From Pseudonocardia bannensis (lineage in GTDB: Bacteria > Actinomycetota > Actinomycetes > Mycobacteriales > Pseudonocardiaceae), in NCBI RefSeq assembly GCF_012911875.1, contig NZ_JAAXKZ010000036.1:1-45937 (forward strand): a stretch of DNA of 45,937 nucleotides, given 5' to 3'. The notes beneath the pieces are model-generated. The model saw nothing but the letters and a program-made list of their open reading frames with translations. It was not told the DNA's origin and made no database searches. The position numbers and the translations under genes are program-made. This document shows, piece by piece, positions 35,075 through 45,937 of the stretch; position 1 is the first letter of the stretch; each line of letters begins with the position of its first letter.

Positions 35075-37443
35075 TGAGCATTCGGGTGCCCCGACCTGTC
35101 GTCAGCGGGATCGTGCGCGCCGTCGTCGCGCCGATCCTGTCCCCCCGTGTTCCGGTCCCGGCCCAGCGCCGGCTGCTCGACCTCGCGGGTCGAACCGTGC
35201 CGGCACCTCCCGGCGTCCGCCGGACCACGGAGCCACTCGGTGGTGTCCCCGCGGTCCGCTTCGTGGCTCCCGGCGCTGCCGGCCCCCACGTCGTCCTGTT
35301 CCTGCACGGTGGCGGATACGTCACCGGTTCACCCGGCTCGCACGGTTCCCTCGCGGGACACCTGAGCCGCGCCACCGGCGCTCCCGTCCACCTGCTGCAC
35401 TACCGGCGGGCACCGGAACACCCGTACCCCGCCGCGGTCGACGACGCACACGCCGCCTACCGGGCCCTGCGCGCAGCGGGCCACCCAGCACAACGCATCG
35501 CGGTCGTCGGTGATTCCGCCGGCGGCGGGGTGGCCCTCGCGCTGCTGCTGCGGCTGCGGGCGGCCGGGGAGGACCTGCCCGCCACCGTCGGCCTCATCTC
35601 CCCCTGGCTGGATCTCGACCTCACCGGACCCGCCGTCGCCGCGAACGCGCACCGGGACGCGATGCTCGACCCACGCTGGCTCGCCGACTCGGCCCGGGCG
35701 TACCGCGCGGGCGCGCCGGCCGACACCCCAGAGCTGACCCCGCTGCACGCCGACCTGGCCGGCCTGCCGCCGCTGCACGTCATCGCGGGGGCACGCGAGC
35801 TGCTGGTGAGCGACTCCGACGCGCTGGTCGACCGGGCCCGGGCCGCGGGCGTGCCCGTCACCTACCGCCGGGCCCCCCGGATGTGGCACGACTACCCGAT
35901 CTTCGCCGGGCTGCTCGCCGAGGCCGACGCCGCGGTGGCCGAGCTCGGCGCCGCCTTGCGACGGGACTGCGCGGCGCGCCGACCGCGTGTCGCCGTCGTC
36001 GGGGCCGGGTTCGGCGGGATCGGGATGGGCATCGCGTTGCGCGAGGCCGGCTACCGCGACGCCGCCGACCTCACCATCCTCGACCGGGCCGACGGCGTCG
36101 GCGGCGTCTGGCGGGACAACACCTATCCCGGCGCCGCCTGCGACGTGCCGTCACACCTCTACTCCTTCTCCTTCGCGCCCGGCCACGAGTGGTCGCGGCG
36201 CTTCGCGCCCCAGCCCGACATCCTGCGCTACCTGCGCCGGGTGGCGACCGAGGGCGGCCTCGACGGGCACCTGCGGCTGGGCACCGAGGTCACCGAGGCC
36301 CGCTACGACGCGCCGACGGCCACGTGGCGGCTGAGCACGGCCGGCGGCGAGACCGTCGAGGCCGACGTTCTGGTCTCCGCCTGCGGGCAGCTGTCCCGGC
36401 CCGCGACCCCCGCCCTGCCCGGCCTCGACCGGTTCGACGGCCCGGTGTTCCACTCGGCCCGCTGGGACCACGACGTCGACCTCACCGGCAAGCGGGTCGC
36501 CGTCATCGGCACCGGGGCCAGCGCCGTGCAGTTCGTGCCGGCCATCGCCGACCGGGTCGGCGCCGTGACGGTGTTCCAGCGGTCGGCGCCGTACCTGATC
36601 CCCAAGCCGGACCGCCGGTACCGCGCCTGGCACCACGCACTGTTCCGGCGGGTGCCGGCCTGGCGCAACGCCGCACGCGTCGGCTGGGCGGCGTTCTTCG
36701 AGGTCGGCGCCCTCGGCCTCACGACCGTCCAGACCGCCGCCGTGCCGTTCCGGTACGCGTTCGAGGGGCTGCTGCGCCGCCAGGTGCCCGACGCCGCGCT
36801 GCGCGAGAAACTGCGCCCGGACTACCCCATCGGCTGCAAGCGGCTGCTGATCTCGTCGGAGTACCTGCGGGCCCTCGCCCGGCCGCACGTCGACGTCGTC
36901 ACCGATCCCATCGCCGAGGTGACCGCGAACGGCGTGCGCACGAGCGACGGCGTGGAGCATCCGGCCGACGTGATCATCTTCGGGACCGGCTTCGCCACGA
37001 ACGACTTCCTGGCTCCCATGAAGGTGTTCGGACCCGACGGCCAGGAACTGAGCGAGCAGTGGCGCGACGGGGCCCGGGCCTACCTCGGCATCACCGTGCC
37101 GGAGTTCCCGAACCTGTTCCTGCTCTACGGCCCGAACACCAACGTCGGGTCGGGCTCGGTCGTGCACATGCTGGAGTCCCAGATCCACTACGTCCGGGAG
37201 GCCGTGCACCGCCTGTCGGCGGGGGCGCGCAGCCTCACCGTGCGCTCCGAGGCGGCGTCGGCGTTCGACAGCGAGATGCAGCGCCGGCTCTCCGAGAGCG
37301 TCTGGACCGGCTGCTCGAGCTGGTACCGGACGGCGTCCGGCCGGATCGTCAACAACTGGCCGGGCCTGATGCGCGAGTACCGCAAGCGCACCAGCCGCTT
37401 CGACCCGGCGGACTACCACGTCGAGCCGCTCCCCGCTCGCTGA
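35074..37443 (+). CDS. Fusion of alpha/beta hydrolase (HSL-type esterase) and Baeyer-Villiger-type flavin monooxygenase
   Basis: A 789-residue two-domain enzyme. Residues about 20-295 are a hormone-sensitive-lipase-type hydrolase: oxyanion motif HGGGY (78-82), nucleophile Ser148 in GDSAGGG, probable Asp247 and His272 (MWHDYP). Residues about 304-789 are a two-dinucleotide-fold monooxygenase: FAD motif VVGAGFGGIGMG (308-319), GGVWRDNTYPGAACDVPSHL (343-362), the type I Baeyer-Villiger fingerprint FxGxxxHxxxWD (Phe454, Gly456, His460, Trp464, Asp465), NADPH motif IGTGASA (478-484) and GTGFATNDF (637-645). There is no stop or phase change between domains. By family knowledge the oxygenase would turn a ketone into an ester or lactone and the hydrolase could cleave it; this coupling and the substrate are inferred. 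It lies alone between rpsL and rpoC on the opposite strand. Confidence 0.9.
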   Translation: MSIRVPRPVVSGIVRAVVAPILSPRVPVPAQRRLLDLAGRTVPAPPGVRRTTEPLGGVPAVRFVAPGAAGPHVVLFLHGGGYVTGSPGSHGSLAGHLSRATGAPVHLLHYRRAPEHPYPAAVDDAHAAYRALRAAGHPAQRIAVVGDSAGGGVALALLLRLRAAGEDLPATVGLISPWLDLDLTGPAVAANAHRDAMLDPRWLADSARAYRAGAPADTPELTPLHADLAGLPPLHVIAGARELLVSDSDALVDRARAAGVPVTYRRAPRMWHDYPIFAGLLAEADAAVAELGAALRRDCAARRPRVAVVGAGFGGIGMGIALREAGYRDAADLTILDRADGVGGVWRDNTYPGAACDVPSHLYSFSFAPGHEWSRRFAPQPDILRYLRRVATEGGLDGHLRLGTEVTEARYDAPTATWRLSTAGGETVEADVLVSACGQLSRPATPALPGLDRFDGPVFHSARWDHDVDLTGKRVAVIGTGASAVQFVPAIADRVGAVTVFQRSAPYLIPKPDRRYRAWHHALFRRVPAWRNAARVGWAAFFEVGALGLTTVQTAAVPFRYAFEGLLRRQVPDAALREKLRPDYPIGCKRLLISSEYLRALARPHVDVVTDPIAEVTANGVRTSDGVEHPADVIIFGTGFATNDFLAPMKVFGPDGQELSEQWRDGARAYLGITVPEFPNLFLLYGPNTNVGSGSVVHMLESQIHYVREAVHRLSAGARSLTVRSEAASAFDSEMQRRLSESVWTGCSSWYRTASGRIVNNWPGLMREYRKRTSRFDPADYHVEPLPAR

Positions 37444-37577
37444 CCGGCTCCGGACCTCGCCTGCCGCGCTCGGTGGCCGCGACGCCCGAGGCTCGCGGCT
37501 CCGAGCCGGGGATCATGTGCTGGGGGCTCCGCGGAACGGCTCGGACGCCGCGCCTGCGGGACAACGCCCGGAAACGA

Positions 37578-37626
37578 CGAACGGGGCCGGGGACCGCCGC
37601 GGGAGAGCGGTCCCCGGCCCCGTTCG
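37578..37626. terminator. Bidirectional terminator between fusion gene and rpoC
   Basis: Perfect 20-base arms (37578-37597 and 37607-37626; core CGGGGCCGGGGACC) enclose a nine-base loop. It lies 28 bases after the rpoC stop and 134 bases after the fusion gene stop, so it can serve both convergent genes. Confidence 0.8.
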
Positions 37627-37653
37627 GGTGCCGGACCTCAGGTGGCTACCGCG

Positions 37654-41556
<3,903 letters not shown>

Positions 41557-41603
41557 GTGTGTCCTCAGTTCCTTCGTAGGTCGACAGGTGGCCTCGGGTC
41601 TGG

Positions 41604-44600
41604 TCAGTTCACGACGTCGTCGACGGTGACGGAGTCGGATCCGGGACGGCTGGACAGGTTGATGCCCAGGTTCGCCGCGGCCCGCTCCAGGTCCTCGTCG
41701 TCGGTGTCGCGCATCTCGATGGCCGCACCGTCACTGGACAGCACCTCGACGTTCAGGCACAGCGACTGAAGCTCCTTCAGCAGCACCTTGAACGACTCCG
41801 GGATGCCCGGCTCGGGGATGTTCTCCCCCTTGACGATGGCCTCGTAGACCTTGACCCGGCCCACCACGTCGTCCGACTTGATGGTGAGCAGCTCCTGCAG
41901 GGTGTAGGCGGCGCCGTAGGCCTGCATGGCCCAGCACTCCATCTCACCGAAGCGCTGGCCACCGAACTGGGCCTTACCACCGAGCGGCTGCTGGGTGATC
42001 ATCGAGTACGGACCGGTCGAGCGAGCGTGGATCTTGTCGTCCACCAGGTGCGCCAGCTTCAGGATGTACATGTAGCCGACGGCCACCGGGAACGGGTACG
42101 GCTCCCCGGAACGCCCGTCGAACAGCTGGGCCTTGCCGTCCGGGCCGACCATGCGCTCGCCGTCGCGGTTGGGCAGCGTCGAGCCGAGCAGCCCGGTGAT
42201 CTCGTGCTCCTTGGCGCCGTCGAACACCGGCACAGCGGTGTTCGTGCCGGCGGGCACGGAGTAGAGCTCCTCGGGCATCATCGACGCCCAGTCGGGCTTG
42301 CCCTCGATCTCCCATCCGGACTTGGCGATCCACCCGAGGTGGGTCTCCAGCACCTGGCCGATGTTCATCCGTCGCGGAACACCGTGGGTGTTCAGGATGA
42401 TGTCGACCGGGGTGCCGTCCGGCAGGAACGGCATGTCCTCGACGGGCAGGATCTTGCCGATGACACCCTTGTTGCCGTGGCGACCGGCCAGCTTGTCGCC
42501 GTCGGAGATCTTGCGCTTCTGGGCCACGTAGACCCGGACCAGCTCGTTGACGCCCGGCGCCAGCTCGTCCTCGTCGTCCCGGCTGAACACCCGGATGCCG
42601 ATGACCTTGCCGTTCTCGCCGTGCGGCACCTTCAGCGAGGTGTCACGGACCTCGCGCGCCTTCTCGCCGAAGATCGCGCGGAGCAGCCGCTCCTCCGGGG
42701 TCAGCTCGGTCTCGCCCTTCGGCGTCACCTTGCCGACCAGGATGTCGCCGGGCTGGACCTCGGCGCCGATCCGGATGATGCCGCGCTCGTCGAGGTCGGC
42801 GAGCACCTCCTCGGAGACGTTCGGGATGTCCCGGGTGATCTCCTCGGCGCCGAGCTTGGTGTCCCGGGCGTCGATCTCGTGCTCCTCGATGTGGATCGAG
42901 GTGAGGACGTCGTCCTGGACCAGCCGCTGGCTGAGGATGATCGCGTCCTCGTAGTTGTGGCCCTCCCACGGCATGATCGCGACGAGCAGGTTCTTGCCCA
43001 GCGCCATCTCGCCGTTCTCGGTGCACGGCCCGTCGGCGAGCACCTGGCCGGCCTCGACCCGCTGACCCTCGTCGACGATGGGCTTCTGGTTGTTGCAGGT
43101 GCCCTGGTTCGACCGGCGGAACTTGTTCAGCCGGTAGGTCTGCCGGGTGCCCTCGTCGGCCATCACGGTGATGTAGTCGGCGCACAGCTCCTCGACCACA
43201 CCGGCCTTGTCGGCCACGAGCACGTCACCGGCGTCGACCGCGGCGCGCAACTCCATGCCGGTACCGACCAGCGGCGCCTCGCTGCGCAGCAGCGGAACGG
43301 CCTGACGCTGCATGTTCGCACCCATCAGGGCGCGGTTCGCGTCGTCGTGCTCGAGGAACGGGATCAGCGCCGTCGCGACCGACACCATCTGCCGCGGCGA
43401 GACGTCGATGTACTCGACGCCGGCCGGCGAGATGTAGTCGACCTCGCCGCCCTTGCGGCGGACCAGGACGCGCTCTTCCTGGAAGCGGCCGTCGTCGTGC
43501 AGCGGCGCGTTGGCCTGCGCGATGACGAACCGGTCCTCCTCGTCCGCGGTCAGGTAGTCGATCTGCTCGGTGACCCGGCCGTTCTCGACCTTGCGGTACG
43601 GGGTCTGGATGAAGCCGAACGGGTTCACCTGCGCGAACGTCGACAGCGACCCGATCAGGCCGATGTTCGGACCTTCGGGGGTCTCGATCGGGCACATCCG
43701 GCCGTAGTGGCTGGGGTGCACGTCGCGGACCTCGAAGCCGGCCCGCTCCCGGGACAGACCGCCCGGACCCAGCGCGGAGAGCCGGCGCTTGTGCGTCAGG
43801 CCCGCGAGCGGGTTGTGCTGGTCCATGAACTGGGAGAGCTGGCTGGTGCCGAAGAACTCCTTGATCGCGGCCACGACGGGCCGGATGTTGATCAGGGTCT
43901 GCGGCGTGATCGCCTCGACGTCCTGGGTCGTCATCCGCTCGCGGACGACGCGCTCCATCCGCGACAGGCCCACCCGGACCTGGTTCTGGATCAGCTCGCC
44001 GACCGTGCGCAGACGCCGGTTGCCGAAGTGGTCGATGTCGTCGGTCTCGACCGGGATCTCGACCGCGTCGTCGCCCTCGCCCACGGTCATCGTGGTCTCA
44101 CCGGCGTGCAGCCGGACGAGGTACTCGATGGTGGTGGCGACGTCCTCTTCGGTGAGGGTCCCGACCTCCATGGGGATGCGGAGGCCGAGCTTCTTGTTGG
44201 CCTTGTAACGGCCGACCTTCGCGAGGTCGTAGCGCTTGTCCTTGAAGAACAGGTTCTCCAGGAGCGTCTGCGCGCTCTCGCGCGTCGGCGGCTCGCCCGG
44301 GCGCAGCTTGCGGTAGATGTCGAGCAGGGCCTCGTCCTGGCCCGCCGTGTGGTCCTTCTCGAGCGTCGCGAGGATCGTCTCGGAGAAGCCGAAACGCTGC
44401 TGGATCTGCTCGGTCGTCCAGCCCAGCGCCTTGAGCAGCACGGTGACCGGCTGCCGACGCTTGCGGTCGATGCGGACACCGACGGTGTCGCGCTTGTCGA
44501 CGTCGAACTCGAGCCAGGCGCCCCGGCTCGGGATGATCTTGACCGAGTAGACGTCCTTCTCGGTCGTCTTGTCGATGCTGTGATCGAAGTAGACGCCCGG

Positions 44601-45110
44601 GGAGCGCACCAGCTGCGACACGACGACGCGCTCGGTGCCGTTGATGATGAAGGTGCCCTTGTCGGTCATCACCGGGAAGTCACCCATGAACACCGTCTGG
44701 CTCTTGATCTCGCCGGTGGTGTTGTTGGTGAACTCCGCGGTGACGAACAGCGGGGCGCCGTACGTCATGTCCTTGTCCCGGCACTCCTCGACGGAGGCCT
44801 TGACCTCGTCGAAGCGCGGGTCGGAGAAGGACAGGGACATGGAACCGGAGAAGTCCTCGATCGGAGAAATCTCCGCGAGGATCTCCTCGAGACCGCCGAG
44901 CGGGTTCTCCTCGCCGGCGTCGATCCGCCGCTGGAACCACGCCTCGTTGCCGACCAGCCACTCGAAGGACTGGATCTGCAGATCGAGGAGGTCGGGAACC
45001 TCGAGCGGCTCGCGGATCTTCGCGAAAGAGACCCGGGTCGGTGCGCCCGGGAAGCTCGGGTTGGCCGAGACGGCGGTCGCGGGGGTCTTGGTGGCGCGGG
45101 AGACAGCCAA
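41604..45110 (-). CDS. rpoB: RNA polymerase beta subunit
   Basis: The 1168-residue product has the usual RpoB domains from [20 protein letters not shown] to the C-terminal clamp region ([20 protein letters not shown]). It starts at TTG 45110 with GAAGGA seven bases upstream; mycobacterial rpoB also uses TTG. In the rifampicin region (residues about 421-451) the sequence reads [20 protein letters not shown], then [11 protein letters not shown]. Compared with E. coli and M. tuberculosis this has His432 for Asn (E. coli 518) and Ala436 for Ser (E. coli 522); Asp430, His440 and Ser445 (E. coli 516, 526, 531) are unchanged. It is co-transcribed with rpoC from the promoter at 45357-45385. Confidence 0.98.
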   Translation of the reverse strand: MAVSRATKTPATAVSANPSFPGAPTRVSFAKIREPLEVPDLLDLQIQSFEWLVGNEAWFQRRIDAGEENPLGGLEEILAEISPIEDFSGSMSLSFSDPRFDEVKASVEECRDKDMTYGAPLFVTAEFTNNTTGEIKSQTVFMGDFPVMTDKGTFIINGTERVVVSQLVRSPGVYFDHSIDKTTEKDVYSVKIIPSRGAWLEFDVDKRDTVGVRIDRKRRQPVTVLLKALGWTTEQIQQRFGFSETILATLEKDHTAGQDEALLDIYRKLRPGEPPTRESAQTLLENLFFKDKRYDLAKVGRYKANKKLGLRIPMEVGTLTEEDVATTIEYLVRLHAGETTMTVGEGDDAVEIPVETDDIDHFGNRRLRTVGELIQNQVRVGLSRMERVVRERMTTQDVEAITPQTLINIRPVVAAIKEFFGTSQLSQFMDQHNPLAGLTHKRRLSALGPGGLSRERAGFEVRDVHPSHYGRMCPIETPEGPNIGLIGSLSTFAQVNPFGFIQTPYRKVENGRVTEQIDYLTADEEDRFVIAQANAPLHDDGRFQEERVLVRRKGGEVDYISPAGVEYIDVSPRQMVSVATALIPFLEHDDANRALMGANMQRQAVPLLRSEAPLVGTGMELRAAVDAGDVLVADKAGVVEELCADYITVMADEGTRQTYRLNKFRRSNQGTCNNQKPIVDEGQRVEAGQVLADGPCTENGEMALGKNLLVAIMPWEGHNYEDAIILSQRLVQDDVLTSIHIEEHEIDARDTKLGAEEITRDIPNVSEEVLADLDERGIIRIGAEVQPGDILVGKVTPKGETELTPEERLLRAIFGEKAREVRDTSLKVPHGENGKVIGIRVFSRDDEDELAPGVNELVRVYVAQKRKISDGDKLAGRHGNKGVIGKILPVEDMPFLPDGTPVDIILNTHGVPRRMNIGQVLETHLGWIAKSGWEIEGKPDWASMMPEELYSVPAGTNTAVPVFDGAKEHEITGLLGSTLPNRDGERMVGPDGKAQLFDGRSGEPYPFPVAVGYMYILKLAHLVDDKIHARSTGPYSMITQQPLGGKAQFGGQRFGEMECWAMQAYGAAYTLQELLTIKSDDVVGRVKVYEAIVKGENIPEPGIPESFKVLLKELQSLCLNVEVLSSDGAAIEMRDTDDEDLERAAANLGINLSSRPGSDSVTVDDVVN

Positions 45111-45356
45111 GATGCGTCCTTCCGAGAACTACGCTCTCGTCTGGCGGGCACCGGCCCCTACGCGCTACCGTTTGGTCGTCTCGCCCGGGCGGGAGGTCCG
45201 GGCGGGGGCGATCATCTGGTCGCAGAGGTTGGTGCACGCCGTCTGTTGTCGGGCGCTGGCACCAACCAGGGTCCGTCGACACGAGCCGGACCTCTCCCGG
45301 TGGGGAGCTCCCGACAGCGCGCGCACGAAACCTGGCCGGAGGCAGCGCAAAGAGGC

Positions 45357-45385
45357 AGTCTAGCTGCAAATGCAGCCGCTGTCGA
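45357..45385 (-). promoter_or_regulatory. Promoter of rpoB-rpoC
   Basis: On the minus strand TCGACA (45380-45385), a 17-base spacer and TAGACT (45357-45362) closely match the housekeeping promoter pattern. Transcription would start near 45350, about 240 bases before the rpoB TTG. The spacer contains a small palindrome, GCTGCAAATGCAGC, of unknown meaning. Confidence 0.65.
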
Positions 45386-45731
45386 GACGGGTCACCGAGG
45401 GAACCATCGAGACCTAAGAGTGACCTGACAGGCGCACCGAGTCAAGACTCTACGCGTCGGTAAGTGGTCCCTTTCGGAGGACGACCGGCCGGTCAGGGCC
45501 CTACAGCCTAACGAGTGGGCCGCCAAGCAGCGCCTTCGCCCCCTCCGGCCCGACCGTCCGACCGCTCGCCGGGCCACCTCCCTGACATCCCGACGGTCAC
45601 CGCGTCTCCGGACGGCCGCTGAATGAGAGGTTCGTCACGCTCCGTGGGCCACCCGTCCCTCGCTTCGCGCACCCGCCCGTTGGGCCGTTCCGGGTGCCGG
45701 ATCCACCATCCGGGACGCCGCGTCGGGCTCC

Positions 45732-45765
45732 TTGACACGCCGTGATCGCCGCCACAACGATCACG
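45732..45765 (+). promoter_or_regulatory. Promoter with overlapping inverted repeat before the cyclase-family gene
   Basis: TTGACA (45732-45737) is followed after 18 bases by AACGAT (45756-45761), a fair -10 box. A perfect inverted repeat with arms CCGTGATCG (45740-45748) and CGATCACGG (45758-45766) spans the spacer and the -10 box, the layout of a repressor-controlled promoter. The regulator is not identified. Confidence 0.5.
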
Positions 45766-45801
45766 GGCGACCACGAGGCCGCTCGCAAGGAGGAGACGAG
45801 G

Positions 45802-45937
45802 ATGTCTGATGCCCCCGCGATGGGTGAGTTCCTGGGTGCCGACGCGCCCAGCAACTGGGGTAAGTGGGGTCCGGACGACGAGGTCGGGTGCCTGAACTAC
45901 CTGGACGCGTCGCAGGTGCTGCGCGGGGTGCAGCACA
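45802..45937 (+). CDS. Cyclase family protein (kynurenine formamidase-like), N-terminal part
   Basis: The first 45 codons of a gene that leaves the window on the right. ATG 45802 has AAGGAGG seven bases upstream. The peptide contains SNWGKWGPDDEVGCLNYLDA, the characteristic NWG-x-W-G-x-x-D-E-x-G-x-L-N opening of the cyclase family (PF04199), metal-dependent hydrolases that include bacterial kynurenine formamidases and many enzymes of unknown substrate. The metal-binding motif lies beyond the edge. It is divergent from rpoB. Confidence 0.75.
   Translation, partial: MSDAPAMGEFLGADAPSNWGKWGPDDEVGCLNYLDASQVLRGVQH

Larger units (their letters stand above)
45111..45801. other. Divergent intergenic region upstream of rpoB
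   Basis: These 691 bases contain no gene I can support. They hold the rpoB promoter and its leader of about 240 bases, and on the right the promoter and operator-like repeat of the cyclase-family gene (45732-45765). A second TTGACT on the minus strand (45440-45445) has no convincing -10 partner. No tRNA or rplJL genes are present; those that precede rpoB in many bacteria must lie elsewhere. Confidence 0.55.

Noticed and set aside
42027..45428. A 1133-codon open frame on the plus strand, antisense to rpoB
   Set aside because: Same compositional shadow; it shows no domain features and spans the rpoB start and leader.
45111..45801. tRNA gene or rplJ/rplL remains upstream of rpoB
   Set aside because: No cloverleaf, no TTCGA-type T-loop with matching stems and no ribosomal protein L7/L12 sequence were found.

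Overview
This window is high-GC DNA from an actinobacterium of the Pseudonocardiales, probably Pseudonocardia or a close relative. That assignment is inferred from the protein sequences, frequent GTG starts, 1- and 4-base stop/start overlaps, and the gene order around truA. It holds the main transcription and translation locus of the chromosome, almost all on the minus strand, so transcription runs from right to left.

Right to left: the first codons of a plus-strand cyclase-family hydrolase (45802 to the edge); rpoB-rpoC with a clear upstream promoter; a plus-strand gene for an unusual esterase/Baeyer-Villiger monooxygenase fusion (35074-37443); the str operon rpsL-rpsG-fusA-tuf; the S10 operon rpsJ-rplC-rplD-rplW-rplB-rpsS-rplV-rpsC-rplP-rpmC-rpsQ; the spc operon rplN-rplX-rplE-rpsN-rpsH-rplF-rplR-rpsE-rpmD-rplO; then secY-adk-map.

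Between map and infA, which are neighbours or near neighbours in many actinobacteria, lies about 8 kb of energy and transport genes: pntAA-pntAB-pntB (proton-translocating transhydrogenase, minus), cstA with its small partner of the YbdD/YjiX family (plus), an MFS exporter (plus), and an 0.8 kb stretch with only the remains of a gene. The alpha operon follows: infA-rpmJ-rpsM-rpsK-rpsD-rpoA-rplQ-truA.

The left end is a type VII secretion locus: eccB (minus), mycP and eccD (plus), and the first codons of eccC (minus). The orientation and position beside truA match the ESX-4 locus of mycobacteria.

The most unusual items are the hydrolase-monooxygenase fusion with a palindrome abutting its start codon, a small coupled reading frame in front of cstA, a probable leaderless pntAA with a 24-base inverted repeat upstream, truA without a canonical start codon ahead of its conserved N-terminus, an L17 protein carrying a long tail ending in a sunset domain, and two substitutions in the rifampicin-binding segment of RpoB. 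Most of the rest is ordinary housekeeping sequence.
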